A stretch of DNA of 64,000 nt from CAVYYW01 sp963772845 (GTDB lineage Bacteria > Bacillota > Bacilli > Bacillales > Sporolactobacillaceae): contig CAVYYW010000014.1 of the NCBI GenBank assembly GCA_963772845.1, forward strand, positions 1,054,001 through 1,118,000, given 5' to 3'. Positions 34,701 to 43,702 of this stretch are shown one piece after another. The stretch's first letter is position 1. The number at the start of each line of letters is the position of its first letter. Below the pieces are notes generated by a model. It saw only the letters and a program-made list of their open reading frames with translations. It was not told the DNA's origin and did no database searches. A program made the position numbers and the translations under genes.

Positions 34701-36079
34701 GGGTGATGAGGATTCGCAAAGGCTTCAAATTTATCTATAATTTCACCATTTTTCACTTTTACAGCAGCAAGTTCTATGATGTGATGATACATGGCAGAAA
34801 GCCCTGTTGTTTCCACATCAAAGACAATATAGGTTTCTTCCTGCAGCAATCGGTGCTGTTCATTATAAGCAATCGGCACCCCATCATCTACAAGGTTTGC
34901 TTCAAGACCAAACAGAATTTTAACGCCATGTTTTTTGCCAGCAGCATATGCTTCAGGGTAAGATTGTACGCCTGCATGGTCGGTAATTGCTATCGCTTCA
35001 TGGCCCCAGTCGTGAGCTCTCTTTACCAGTGCTCCAGCTGTCACAACCGCATCCATCTGGCTCATTGTTGTATGAGCATGCAGCTCAATCCTCTTTTGGC
35101 CCTCTGTTTCATCCGTTACACGCCTTGGATTGATTTCTCGGATATCATTTCCGATCATGACAAGATCTCTGACAAAGGTATCATTTTGCACACCGCCGCG
35201 CACTTTTACCCACATGCCTTTTTGCATGGCATTGAATTGAAGAGCATCTTCATTATCTCTTGAGAAGGTTTTAATCAGAATCGAATCGGTATAATCCGTA
35301 ATTTTAAACAGTAATAACGTTCTTCCGCTTCTCAATTCTCGTGTTTCCACATCAAAAACATAACCTTGTATGGTTATTCTTCGTTCTTCATCCTGAATTT
35401 CCCTAATTGGAACTGGTTCATCCTTAATTGCCGTTCCGATTGCAAGCGGTTCATTGGATACCGAAGACTCCTGCTCAGATTCCTTGCGTTTTTTCTCAAG
35501 AACAGCTTCAAGAACCTTTTGCTGATCTTCTTCTTGACGCTGCTGAACGAAGGTTTGAAAGGCCTTCTCTGACTCTTCAATTTTCACATCAACATTAACC
35601 ATTGGTAACCCAAGCGTTTTAACGCACGTTTCTAGAGCAGGCGTCAGTTTTCTTTTAACAATCATGGCTTCTGTTTCATTTTGCACAGTGATTACGCATT
35701 TTTCCTGTTCAAAAACAGGCGGCTTTTTATTGATTAATGCACGCAAAGATGGCGTCAGTTCTGGCATATGGTTGATAATATATGGCCAGTAGTCTAGAAA
35801 AAGTGCTTGATCAAGAGGCTGTTCAACAGAAGAAATGGCAATTGTTGCATTTGCTACGTTTGAAAAGGTTTTGATCATCTGCTTATTGAGCCATTCAAAA
35901 ACATGGAAAGGAAGCGGCTTTAACAATCTGATGTTGAATAGCCATTCCTTGCTTTGTTTCTTGACAACGAGACGCTCAATACTGCCTCCGCTGAAATATG
36001 TTTCGAATATATCATCTGGTGTTTCAAGCTGCTTAAATAATATCTGGAAGCGTTCTTCTTTTGTTTTTCCTTCAGCCAC
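31787..36079 (-). CDS. polC: DNA polymerase III alpha subunit, Gram-positive PolC type
   Basis: 1430 residues, the normal size. It is the main replicative polymerase with built-in proofreading. Order: N-terminal domain, OB fold (ERRITIQGYVFDVETRELRS), PHP domain (RIELHAHTTMSQMDAV) interrupted by a 3'-5' exonuclease (VFDVETTGLSAMYHHIIELA), a zinc finger (CKSC and CTKC) before the catalytic DIDLNFSGEYQP segment, and a C-terminus ending QLSLF. I prefer the GTG at 36079, which follows AGAGGGGATT; ATG codons further upstream to 36112 lack a ribosome binding site. It is the last gene of uppS-cdsA-dxr-rseP-proS-polC. Confidence 0.96.
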   Translation of the reverse strand: MAEGKTKEERFQILFKQLETPDDIFETYFSGGSIERLVVKKQSKEWLFNIRLLKPLPFHVFEWLNKQMIKTFSNVANATIAISSVEQPLDQALFLDYWPYIINHMPELTPSLRALINKKPPVFEQEKCVITVQNETEAMIVKRKLTPALETCVKTLGLPMVNVDVKIEESEKAFQTFVQQRQEEDQQKVLEAVLEKKRKESEQESSVSNEPLAIGTAIKDEPVPIREIQDEERRITIQGYVFDVETRELRSGRTLLLFKITDYTDSILIKTFSRDNEDALQFNAMQKGMWVKVRGGVQNDTFVRDLVMIGNDIREINPRRVTDETEGQKRIELHAHTTMSQMDAVVTAGALVKRAHDWGHEAIAITDHAGVQSYPEAYAAGKKHGVKILFGLEANLVDDGVPIAYNEQHRLLQEETYIVFDVETTGLSAMYHHIIELAAVKVKNGEIIDKFEAFANPHHPLSQTTIELTGITDDMVKNAPEIEEVLKDFKAFMGDHTLVAHNASFDMGFLNIGLERMGDERASNPVIDTLELGRFLYPDMKNHRLNTLCKVFNIDLTQHHRAIYDAEATGYLMWKMLTDTLERNILHHDQLNDNMGQGNFERVRPSHVILLAKNQQGLKNLYKLVSLAHLQYFYRVPRIPRSQLNKYREGILVGSGCDKGELFEAMMQKSPAEAEEIAKYYDYIEVQPPANYAHLIEKDMINDELSLKQIITNLVKLGEKLEKPVVATGNVHYLDKEDYLYRKILIASQGGNPLNRQTQPQVHYRTTEEMLDAMAFLGEDKAKEVVIDGPHAVNAEIDEIVPVPDQLYTPKIEGADEEVRQMCYDEAKSRYGENVPEIVEKRLEKELTSIIGHGFAVIYLISHKLVKKSLIDGYLVGSRGSVGSSLVATMMDITEVNPLPPHYVCKSCHHSEFYTDGSVACGFDLPDSQCTKCGEPFYKDGHDIPFETFLGFKGDKVPDIDLNFSGEYQPVAHNYTKELFGEDKVYRAGTIGTVADKTAFGFVKGYESDINAHFRGAEIDRLAGGCTGVKRTTGQHPGGIIVVPDYMDIYDFTPIQFPADDKKSEWRTTHFDFHSIHDNLLKLDILGHDDPTVIRMLQDLSEMDPKSIPTDDAAVMQIFSTPESLGVTEEQIRCKTGTLGIPEFGTRFVRQMLEDTKPTTFAELVQISGLSHGTDVWLGNAQELINNNTCVLKDVIGCRDDIMVYLMHKGLEPSLAFKIMESVRKGKGLSEEWIEEMKQHNVPDWYVNSCLKIKYMFPKAHATAYVLMAVRIAYFKVHHPILFYATYFTVRADDFDVDVMRNGSSAIRIKVEEIEKKGLEASPKEKNLLVVLELALEMCERGFRFQSVDLYRSTASEFIVEDQSLIPPFNALPGVGTNAAINIVNAREQGEFLSKEDLQKRAKLSKTVIEYLDQHGCLEGLPDANQLSLF

Positions 36080-36127
36080 ACGAATCCCCTCTCTTCGAAT
36101 CATGCTCATCATTGAGTCGCATTGAAA

Positions 36128-36163
36128 GGAAGCGGCTCCTCATTTTCATGAAGCACCGCTTCC
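36128..36163 (-). terminator. Hairpin between proS and polC
   Basis: GGAAGCGG/CCGCTTCC form an 8-bp stem with a long loop; only a short T run follows on the minus strand, so termination is likely partial at best. Confidence 0.4.
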
Positions 36164-36169
36164 CCGCTC

Positions 36170-37819
36170 TTAGTTATGAAAAACAGATGTAAGAAAAGAC
36201 TCAATTTCGTTTATGTCCATATCCTCTTTCTCTTCATCTGCACGTTGTTTCACTTCCACGATACCTTCTCCTGCCTTTTTCCCGACCGTAATCCGGACAG
36301 GACAGCCAATTAAGTCAGAATCGGCGAATTTAACGCCTGCACGTTCTTTACGGTCATCAAGAAGGACGGTGTATTGTGAGCGGAGCTGATCGTAAAGCTG
36401 ATCCGCAAGTTCTTTTTGCTTTTCGTCTTTCATATTAACAATAATAATATGAATTTTAAAAGGTGCGACACTTGTGGGCCACATGAGTCCACGTTCATCA
36501 TGATGCTGCTCGACAATTGCTGAAAGAGTTCTGGAAACCCCGATGCCATAACATCCCATAATCAAAGGCTGGCTTCTTCCATTTTCATCAAGAAAAGAAG
36601 CATTCATTGCTTCGCTGTATTTCGTACCGATTTTGAATATTTGACCGATTTCGATGCCCCTTGCGAATTGAATCTTTCCTTCACCATCCGGCGACTGATC
36701 GCCTTCCTGTATAAATCGGAAATCACCAAATTCGTCTATATGAAGATCCCTTTCAGGCTTAACATGATCATAAATGGCTTCCGAAAATGGATCTGCAAGC
36801 ATGCCATCAAAATCACCAGCTAATGAATGGTCAGCAATCACCTTTACGCTATCCTGAGCAGTAAAAACATCAGCCATTAGATTTTTTAAGCGGTCAATAG
36901 ATACTTCTTCAATCATATCCACATTAACGCTGTTTTTCACCTTCACGTCATTCACGTCGTGGGAACCTTTTGTATAAACAACAATAAGTTTACCGCGAGA
37001 TTCAAAAACATTTATTTTCAGCTGTCTGGCAGTGTCTAATTGTTCAAACACAACTTTCTGCTTTTCTGGAACAGTTGTAATCACTTCTTCGGATTCTGGC
37101 TTCTTTACTTCTGCCATTTCAACATTTGCAGCATACTGGGAGCCATCTGAATAAGCGATGGTATCTTCCCCTATTGAAGCAAGCGCATGAAATTCATGGG
37201 TATCTTTACCCCCAATTGCTCCCGAATCCGCAATCACGGGTCTGAAATCCAGTCCGCATCGTTCGAAAATTCTTGAATACACATCGTGCATTTTTGTGTA
37301 AAACTCGTCTAGACTGGCTTCATCTGAATGAAAGGAATAGGCATCTTTCATAATAAATTCTCTGCCTCTCAAAAGACCGAATCTTGGTCTTTTTTCATCC
37401 CTATACTTTGTTTGGATCTGATACAGTGCCATTGGCAGCTTCTTATATGAGTTGAGTTCATCTCTCACCAGACTGACGATCAGTTCCTCATGTGTCGCAC
37501 CTAAAGCAAAGTCTCGTCCATGCCGGTCTTTAAGCCTCATAAGTTCAGGTCCATAGACATCCCAGCGCCCTGTTTCATGCCACAGCTCTGCCGGCTGAAT
37601 TGCTGGCATTAATAACTCCTGAAGGCCTGCTTCATCCATTTCTTCGCGAATAATATTCTCAATGTGATGCAGAACCTTTAAGCCAAGCGGCAAATAGGAG
37701 TAAATTCCGGCTGCCGTTTGCTTAATAAATCCGGCTCTTAATAAATACTGATGGCTGGCAGAATCTGCATCAGATGGTGTTTCTTTTAAAGTTGGTATCA
37801 GCCACTGGCTTTGTTTCAT
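36170..37819 (-). CDS. proS: Prolyl-tRNA synthetase (bacterial type)
   Basis: 549 residues. A class II synthetase with the editing (INS) domain between motifs 2 and 3, as in most bacteria. Motif 2 is seen in RDEKRPRFGLLRGREFIMKD and motif 3 in MGCYGIGVSRTLSAIVEQHH. The ATG at 37819 has GGGGTG upstream; a GTG two codons earlier lies within that region. No T-box leader is visible. Neighbours rseP and polC match B. subtilis. Confidence 0.95.
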   Translation of the reverse strand: MKQSQWLIPTLKETPSDADSASHQYLLRAGFIKQTAAGIYSYLPLGLKVLHHIENIIREEMDEAGLQELLMPAIQPAELWHETGRWDVYGPELMRLKDRHGRDFALGATHEELIVSLVRDELNSYKKLPMALYQIQTKYRDEKRPRFGLLRGREFIMKDAYSFHSDEASLDEFYTKMHDVYSRIFERCGLDFRPVIADSGAIGGKDTHEFHALASIGEDTIAYSDGSQYAANVEMAEVKKPESEEVITTVPEKQKVVFEQLDTARQLKINVFESRGKLIVVYTKGSHDVNDVKVKNSVNVDMIEEVSIDRLKNLMADVFTAQDSVKVIADHSLAGDFDGMLADPFSEAIYDHVKPERDLHIDEFGDFRFIQEGDQSPDGEGKIQFARGIEIGQIFKIGTKYSEAMNASFLDENGRSQPLIMGCYGIGVSRTLSAIVEQHHDERGLMWPTSVAPFKIHIIIVNMKDEKQKELADQLYDQLRSQYTVLLDDRKERAGVKFADSDLIGCPVRITVGKKAGEGIVEVKQRADEEKEDMDINEIESFLTSVFHN

Positions 37820-37895
37820 ATGCACACCCCATTAGAACGGATAGATTAATAATTTATTAAAACCTGATGATATAGTGTTTGGTGAAGCCTTTTGG

Positions 37896-39158
37896 TTATT
37901 GGAAAATTTTTTGAATGTCATTCCACGTGACAACAATCATTAACAGCATTAACAATGCAAAACCTATAAAGTGAACGAAACTTTCCCGTTTTGGGTCAAC
38001 CGGCTTGCCTCTTAAAGCTTCTACAAGCAAAAACAGCAATCTTCCACCATCAAGAGCAGGAAGAGGAAGAAGGTTCATAATGCCCAGGTTTATGGAGAGT
38101 ACCGCTGTCCAGTTCAGTACAAGCAGTAGACCATGCTGAACAACCTGATCAGTTAAATTGTAGATGCCAACTGGTCCTGAAAGCTTGTCGAGTCCAACGG
38201 CACCAGTTACAAGCATTTTTAGACCGATCAGTTCCTGCTTGACCCAAAAATAAATCTGCGTAAATCCTGTTTTAACAGAAACCAGGAACGAATGCTGAGT
38301 CGGTGCGTATACGCCTATAAACCCTTCCTGCTTTCCATTGGTTCCTTTCCTGGAACCTGTATTCACGCTATATTGATGAATTTCTCCATCACGGTTGACT
38401 GTGAACTTCAGCTGTTCATTCGGGTGCTTGCTCACAATCGTTGTAATATCACTCCAAGAACTGACCGGGGTCTTTCCAATTTTCAGAACGTGATCAGACG
38501 CCTGCAGCCCTGCACTTGCTGCGGGATCACTCTTGACCATTTTTCCCAGCTCTGGTGCATCTGAGGGGACGCCTGCAATTGAGAAATAAAGTACAAACGC
38601 TAAAAAAGCAAGGACAAAATTCATAAATGGCCCAGCAAAGATTGTTAAAAAACGGTTCCATAAAGATTTTGAGGCAAATTGCCGGTCAAGCGGTGCAATC
38701 TGATATGCCTGCTCGTCCATTACATAATTCGCTTCCCGGTCCAATGGGTAACGTTTTAATTCGCCATCTTCTTCGTCTTCATAACCCGTTATGATCAAGT
38801 CTTTCTCAAGATCGGCATGCTCCACCGTAACAGGCTGAGCATTTGGGTATTTATCTCTTTTATTGATAATAATCTGACTGACTTTGCCTTTATCATTAAA
38901 CATAAGTCCTACGCGATGACCAGGCTTAATTTCCACTATTTCAGGGTCTTCCCCTGCCATACGAACAAATCCGCCAATTGGAAGAAGTCTGAGGGTATAA
39001 ACAGTCTCCCCTTTTTTAAAGGAGAACAGCTTCGGCCCAAAACCGATTGCAAATTCTCTGCAAAGAATGCCTGCTCGCTTAGCTAAAAGCAAATGTCCAA
39101 ATTCGTGAAAAGAAACCAGCAGTCCAAAAATAATAATAACGGATATTAACGTCTCCAT
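37896..39158 (-). CDS. rseP: Site-2 intramembrane metalloprotease RseP/RasP
   Basis: 420 residues. It cleaves membrane-bound anti-sigma factors and leftover signal peptides. The zinc motif HEFGH (His18, Glu19, His22) is in the first membrane helix, a PDZ domain lies in the middle (AGLQASDHVLKIGKTPVSSW), and the third ligand Asp is in NLLPLPALDGGRLLF near the C-terminus. The ATG at 39158 follows AAGGTGG. It sits between dxr and proS, as in B. subtilis rasP (yluC). Confidence 0.95.
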   Translation of the reverse strand: METLISVIIIFGLLVSFHEFGHLLLAKRAGILCREFAIGFGPKLFSFKKGETVYTLRLLPIGGFVRMAGEDPEIVEIKPGHRVGLMFNDKGKVSQIIINKRDKYPNAQPVTVEHADLEKDLIITGYEDEEDGELKRYPLDREANYVMDEQAYQIAPLDRQFASKSLWNRFLTIFAGPFMNFVLAFLAFVLYFSIAGVPSDAPELGKMVKSDPAASAGLQASDHVLKIGKTPVSSWSDITTIVSKHPNEQLKFTVNRDGEIHQYSVNTGSRKGTNGKQEGFIGVYAPTQHSFLVSVKTGFTQIYFWVKQELIGLKMLVTGAVGLDKLSGPVGIYNLTDQVVQHGLLLVLNWTAVLSINLGIMNLLPLPALDGGRLLFLLVEALRGKPVDPKRESFVHFIGFALLMLLMIVVTWNDIQKIFQ

Positions 39159-39213
39159 AATATGACCACCTTAGTCAATCTTTGGGTATTAGAAAAGCCG
39201 GGGTAATGAAATC

Positions 39214-40368
39214 TTATTGCAGAATGGCTTCCCTTACCCGCTCTCTTGTCTCCTGATCAACCGCTAAAATTGTATCAAGATCCGGCCGGGCAATTCTTTC
39301 ATGCTTAGAAAGCACATTCTCCACCAGTGATTCAATCTCAAGAAAAGTAATACGGCCATTTAGAAATTGCTCGACTGCCACTTCATTTGCCGCATTCAAT
39401 ACAGTCGGCAGTGAACCGCCAGATTTGCCGGCTTCATATGCTAAATGGAGACTTCGAAACCTCTTAAAATCAACTTTTTCAAAATGCATCGTGCCTATTT
39501 CCCATAAGTTTAACCTTTTTGCATGTTTAAGTTCAAGTCTTTTGGGATATGACATCGCGTACTGGATCGGCCCCTTCATATCAGGGTTCCCCAGCTGGGC
39601 TATGACACTTTTATCATGATATTCAACTAAGGAGTGAATAATACTTTCACGGTGGATTACGACGTCAATTTGTTCATAAGGAATGCCGAAAAGCCAATGC
39701 GCCTCGATGACTTCCAGCCCTTTATTCATTAATGTGGCTGAATCTATTGTTATTTTGGCGCCCATTGACCAGTTCGGGTGATTAAGAGCCTGTTCAACGG
39801 TCACCCCTTCAAGCTCGCTGCGGGATTTATCCCGGAAGCTTCCTCCTGATGCCGTAACGATCAGACGGGAAACATCTTCAATCGAATTGCCTTCAAGTGA
39901 CTGAAAAATTGCTGAATGTTCACTATCAACCGGAAGTAGAGAAACTCCCTTTTCTTTAGCTTTTGACATCACCAGATGACCGGCAGTCACAAGCGTTTCC
40001 TTATTAGCGATGCCGATTGATTTGCCTGCTTCAATTGCAGCAAGTGTCGGCTTCAAACCGACACTGCCAAGTACAGCGTTGATAACCATATCTGCTTCAT
40101 GCCAGACCGCTGTCTCAGTAATTCCTTCAACGCCTGTAACGATATTTATCTTTTTGGGAAAAAGAGCTTCTTCTAACGCTTTTTTAACTGTGTCATCTCT
40201 CACAGCAATAAGATTTGGTTGGTGAACCTCCAGGATTTTGAGTGCCATTTCAATATTTTTTCCAAATGACATGGCCACAAGTTTGAAGTTCTCTGGATGA
40301 GATTCAATAACCTCAATTGTTTGAAGACCGATCGATCCCGTTGCACCAAGTAAACTGATTTTTTTCAT
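39214..40368 (-). CDS. dxr: 1-deoxy-D-xylulose-5-phosphate reductoisomerase
   Basis: 384 residues. It makes 2-C-methyl-D-erythritol 4-phosphate, the second step of the MEP isoprenoid pathway. The NADPH motif LLGATGSIGLQT is at the N-terminus; metal and substrate regions include LLPVDSEHSAIFQ and the flexible-loop stretch HPNWSMGAKITIDSATLMNKG. AAAGGA precedes the ATG at 40368. It lies next to uppS and cdsA, which use isoprenoid and lipid precursors. Confidence 0.95.
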   Translation of the reverse strand: MKKISLLGATGSIGLQTIEVIESHPENFKLVAMSFGKNIEMALKILEVHQPNLIAVRDDTVKKALEEALFPKKINIVTGVEGITETAVWHEADMVINAVLGSVGLKPTLAAIEAGKSIGIANKETLVTAGHLVMSKAKEKGVSLLPVDSEHSAIFQSLEGNSIEDVSRLIVTASGGSFRDKSRSELEGVTVEQALNHPNWSMGAKITIDSATLMNKGLEVIEAHWLFGIPYEQIDVVIHRESIIHSLVEYHDKSVIAQLGNPDMKGPIQYAMSYPKRLELKHAKRLNLWEIGTMHFEKVDFKRFRSLHLAYEAGKSGGSLPTVLNAANEVAVEQFLNGRITFLEIESLVENVLSKHERIARPDLDTILAVDQETRERVREAILQ

Positions 40369-40386
40369 GTAAAAATCCTTTCTTTA

Positions 40387-41174
40387 TCAGATCAGATTAA
40401 AAACAAACAGGATTGGCAGAACGAAAATTAAGCTGTCAAACCTGTCAAGCAAACCACCGTGCCCTGGCAAAATATGACCTGAATCTTTCACTCCGTAATA
40501 TCTTTTAATAGCAGACTCGCATAAATCACCCAGCTGGCCAGCTATTGAAATAACGACCGTTGTAAGCAGCAAGCTGAAAAGGTTTGAGAAGCCTGGCAGT
40601 TTTACTATCAGCATAAATATAATTGCTACAATAATACTGACAACGATCCCTCCTACAAAACCTTCGACTGTTTTGTTGGGGCTAATGTATTGGGAAAGCT
40701 TTCTTTTCCCCCACTGACGCCCTACAAAATAGGCGCCGCTGTCTGTTGCCCAGATAGTAATAAGCACAAAAAGAATGAGCAAAAAACTATAGCCTCTGAA
40801 CACGACAAGAAGATTAAAGGCATAGCCAATATAAAAAGCTGATAAAAAGACAAGACCTGCGTGATCAAATGAGAATGCATTTCTTGAAATGATCATGGAA
40901 ATCATTAAAAAAAGCGCTAATAATATACTCATTTTGGCTACAGAAAATCCGATGCCTAGCCCCGGATAAATAGCCTGCAAAACAAATAAAACTACAAATA
41001 TGCCTCCAGCTATGCAAGGCACACTTTTCAAAGCCATCCCTTTCATTATAACCAGTTCTGAATAAACTACAGCGCAATAATTGCAATAAATAGTGCAAAC
41101 GGCAATGAACCTATAATTAAAAAAAATAAAAATACAGCTATTGCCAGAATGCCAGTCAATATTCTCTGTCTCAT
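40387..41174 (-). pseudogene. cdsA: Phosphatidate cytidylyltransferase, reading frame broken by one base
   Basis: It makes CDP-diacylglycerol for all phospholipid synthesis, so an intact copy should be essential. The gene starts at the ATG at 41174 behind AGGGAGG and reads MRQRILTGILAIAVFLFFLI onward, but meets TAG at 41069-41067 after 35 residues. The rest (VVYSELVIMKGMALKSVPC onward) is open in another frame to 40387 and includes the CdsA signature GVKDSGHILPGHGGLLDRFD. Adding one base near 41073-41078 gives about 262 residues, aligning without gap to the family. Either a sequencing deletion, perhaps in a G run, or a real lesion; no slippery site is visible. Confidence 0.85.
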
Positions 41175-41184
41175 GAGTTCCTCC

Positions 41185-41955
41185 CTAACCTTTTACCCCG
41201 CCATAACGTCGGCCTCTCACACTGAACTGGCGAATTGCTTCTTCCAGATGTTCTTTTTTGAAATCCGGCCAGAAGACATCTGTGAAATAGAATTCTGTAT
41301 AAGCCAGTTGCCAAAGCATGAAATTACTCAAACGGATCTCCCCGCTTGTTCTTATCAACAGATCGGGATCAGGTAAAACACTGGTAAGCAAGTAATCTGA
41401 TATCAATTCTTCATTAATATCCTCTGCATCCAGCTTATTTGATTGAATGTCTTTGGCAATATTCTGCACCGCTGAAGCGATCTCAGCCCGGCTTCCGTAG
41501 TTCAGAGCAAAGTTCAAAACCATCCCGTCGTTATTTTCTGTTCTCTCCATTGCCTTGGTGACAGCCTTTAACGTATGTTTAGGGAGCTTCTCCACGTTTC
41601 CCATCACTCTAACCTGAACATTTTTTTCAACAAGCTCTGTCAGATAAGTCGTTAAAAATTGTTCTGGCAGCTTCATTAGGAATTCCACTTCTTCGCGAGG
41701 TCTTTTCCAGTTTTCAGTGGAAAAAGCATACAAAGTAAGCGCACTGACGCCAAACCTGTCTGCTGCTCTCACAATTTCTTTAACCGTTTTCATTCCTTCA
41801 TGATGACCCGCTATCCGGGGAAGGCCTCTTTTTTTTGCCCATCGCCCATTGCCATCCATAATGATCGCAATATGTTTTGGAATGGCCAAACTATGCGCCT
41901 GTTCCGGCGTGCTTTCTTTTGTTTTCAAATGTTTTAAAGAAAACTTCTCAAGCAT
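41185..41955 (-). CDS. uppS: Undecaprenyl diphosphate synthase
   Basis: 256 residues. It builds the C55 lipid carrier for cell-wall synthesis. The substrate motif HIAIIMDGNGRWAKKRGLPR (catalytic Asp34) and the C-terminal LLIRTSGEIRLSNFMLWQ are diagnostic. I chose the ATG at 41955 because GGGGGA lies seven bases upstream; the ATG at 41970 overlaps that box. It heads uppS-cdsA-dxr-rseP-proS-polC, behind its own promoter and the frr terminator. Confidence 0.95.
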   Translation of the reverse strand: MLEKFSLKHLKTKESTPEQAHSLAIPKHIAIIMDGNGRWAKKRGLPRIAGHHEGMKTVKEIVRAADRFGVSALTLYAFSTENWKRPREEVEFLMKLPEQFLTTYLTELVEKNVQVRVMGNVEKLPKHTLKAVTKAMERTENNDGMVLNFALNYGSRAEIASAVQNIAKDIQSNKLDAEDINEELISDYLLTSVLPDPDLLIRTSGEIRLSNFMLWQLAYTEFYFTDVFWPDFKKEHLEEAIRQFSVRGRRYGGVKG

Positions 41956-42045
41956 ATCGTGTTCCCCCATTTATAGACCATCGTTCATAATTTCTCGAGC
42001 TGATTCATGTACTATCATTGATAATCTTGTAAATGCTCCGCCTTC

Positions 42046-42074
42046 ATCATAGCTTAACTTCTGTAAAATAACAA
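42046..42074 (-). promoter_or_regulatory. Promoter of the uppS-polC operon
   Basis: TTGTTA (42074-42069), a 17-base spacer and TATGAT (42051-42046) on the minus strand. It lies between the frr terminator and uppS, leaving a leader of about 85 bases. Confidence 0.55.
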
Positions 42075-42150
42075 TTCCATCTCACCTTATAAATGGCCAA
42101 TCTTGCGCTTTGAATATTCTTCAACGAACTGTTATATCCCTGTTCCTATA

Positions 42151-42176
42151 AAAAAACTCGCCGGACGGCGAGTTTT
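42151..42176 (-). terminator. Terminator after frr
   Basis: AAAACTCGCC/GGCGAGTTTT (10 bp, 4-base loop) is followed on the minus strand by further T residues. A textbook intrinsic terminator, 44 bases past the frr stop. Confidence 0.9.
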
Positions 42177-42219
42177 CGAGCCTATTCGTTTGTCTAACGT
42201 CTTTAATGGTAGAACGAAA

Positions 42220-42777
42220 TTAAACTTCCATAATTTCTTTTTCTTTATTCGCAACCACTTCATCGATATTTTTTATATTTTGATCTGTCGCCTTCTGGAC
42301 TTCTTCCGTGGAGCGTCGCAGATCATCTTCTGTTGTGTCCCCGTCTTTTTCAGCTTTTTTCAGCTGATCATTCGCATCACGGCGAACATTGCGGACAGCG
42401 ACTTTTGCTTCTTCGGCCATTTTCTTAACGACCTTAACAAGCTCTGTTCTGCGTTCCTCTGTTAAAGCAGGGATGGCAATACGGATAATCTCCCCATCAT
42501 TTGTTGGCGTGATGCCAAGGTCAGACTTTAAGATGGCACGCTCAATATCAGCCATTGATGATTTGTCATACGGCTGAATAACAAGAAGTCTTGCTTCCGG
42601 CACTGTAATACCCGCTAATTGATTGAGCGGAGTCAGCGCACCGTAATATTCGACTTGAACCTTATCAAGAATTGCAGGGTTAGCTCTTCCTGCTCTTATT
42701 GACGCAAGATCACGTTTAAGTGAGGCAATCGCCTTGTCCATTCTGTCTTTTGTTTCTTTTAATATATACTCGCTCAT
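42220..42777 (-). CDS. frr: Ribosome recycling factor
   Basis: 185 residues, exact family length. With EF-G it splits ribosomes after termination. Conserved stretches include SIRAGRANPAILDKVQVEYY and IAIPALTEERRTELVKVVKK, and the protein ends KEKEIMEV. AGGGGGAAA precedes the ATG at 42777, two bases after the pyrH stop, so the pair is coupled. Confidence 0.97.
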   Translation of the reverse strand: MSEYILKETKDRMDKAIASLKRDLASIRAGRANPAILDKVQVEYYGALTPLNQLAGITVPEARLLVIQPYDKSSMADIERAILKSDLGITPTNDGEIIRIAIPALTEERRTELVKVVKKMAEEAKVAVRNVRRDANDQLKKAEKDGDTTEDDLRRSTEEVQKATDQNIKNIDEVVANKEKEIMEV

Positions 42778-42779
42778 TA

Positions 42780-43505
42780 TTATTTCCCCCTGACTTCTGT
42801 TCCAATTTTTTCACCAAGCACCACGCGTTTAATATTTCCTTTTTCAGTAATAGAAAAGACGATAAGCGGAATATCATTGTCCATACACAGAGAGGAGGCT
42901 GTCGAATCCATTACTGCCAAACCTTCTTGGATAACTTCAAGATACGATATTTCATGAAACTTCGTAGCACTCTCGTCCACTTTTGGATCGGCAGAATAAA
43001 CGCCATCTACGTTATTTTTTGCCATTAGAATCACATCTGCTTCTATTTCAGCAGCTCTTAGCGCAGCCGTAGTATCAGTTGAGAAATAAGGATTCCCCGT
43101 ACCCGCTGCAAAAATAACCACACGATTCTTCTCCAGATGCCTGATTGCTCTTCGTCTTATGTAGGGTTCTGCAACCTGCCGCATTTCAATTGAGGTCTGC
43201 ACACGGGTTCCGACGTCAAACATTTCAAGACTGTCCTGCAGGGCAAGAGCGTTCATCACAGTAGCAAGCATGCCCATATAATCAGCTGTCGCACGGTCCA
43301 TACCCATTTCGCTTCCTGCTTTACCGCGCCAGATATTGCCGGCGCCAACAACTACTGCCACTTCAACGTTTAATTCAACCAGTTCCTTTATTTGCTCTGA
43401 AATCGAATTAATGACTTCCGGGTCAATTCCATAACCCAGTTTACCTGCCAATGCTTCACCGCTTAATTTAAGTATGACTCGCTGATATTTTGCTTTTGAT
43501 GACAT
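42780..43505 (-). CDS. pyrH: UMP kinase
   Basis: 241 residues of the amino acid kinase fold. It phosphorylates UMP to UDP. ILKLSGEALAG at the N-terminus, VVGAGNIWRG and the GTGNPYFSTDTTAALRAAEI segment are characteristic. GAAGGTGA precedes the ATG at 43505. It lies between tsf and frr, the order usual in bacteria, although a terminator-like hairpin separates it from tsf. Confidence 0.96.
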   Translation of the reverse strand: MSSKAKYQRVILKLSGEALAGKLGYGIDPEVINSISEQIKELVELNVEVAVVVGAGNIWRGKAGSEMGMDRATADYMGMLATVMNALALQDSLEMFDVGTRVQTSIEMRQVAEPYIRRRAIRHLEKNRVVIFAAGTGNPYFSTDTTAALRAAEIEADVILMAKNNVDGVYSADPKVDESATKFHEISYLEVIQEGLAVMDSTASSLCMDNDIPLIVFSITEKGNIKRVVLGEKIGTEVRGK

Positions 43506-43582
43506 CGTTTCACCTTCCGTTCCTCTTGTCTATGGCCAATTATTTATGAAGGAAGCCATTCTACTATAGCGGCTTCTTATCC

Positions 43583-43615
43583 TGTAAAAGAAGGGACACG
43601 ACTCACGTGTCCCTT
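43583..43615 (-). terminator. Terminator-like hairpin between tsf and pyrH
   Basis: AAGGGACACG/CGTGTCCCTT form a 10-bp stem with a 5-base loop, followed on the minus strand by CTTTTA. It ends the rpsB-tsf mRNA or attenuates read-through into pyrH. Confidence 0.75.
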
Positions 43616-43702
43616 TATTCTTTTATTGAAAGCTCAGGGCTTTCACTCATCACCTTAAAATTTTGTCCTTATAGAAGAACCTTTATAAGAATGAATGAAT
43701 TA

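Noticed and set aside
35374..35580. Open frames antisense or out of frame inside polC, infB, rpsB and other long genes
   Set aside because: They lack ribosome binding sites and lie within strongly conserved coding sequence in another frame.
37820..37895. T-box leader for proS
   Set aside because: Only about 75 bases lie upstream, with no T-box sequence or terminator/antiterminator pair.
41067..41085. Programmed ribosomal frameshift as an explanation for cdsA
   Set aside because: No X-XXY-YYZ heptamer, stimulatory stem or internal Shine-Dalgarno sequence is visible at the shift point, and CdsA is not known to use frameshifting.
41985..42032. Possible 15-codon leader peptide gene before uppS
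   Set aside because: The frame (MIVHESAREIMNDGL) has no ribosome binding site and no regulatory features around it. Such short frames occur by chance.
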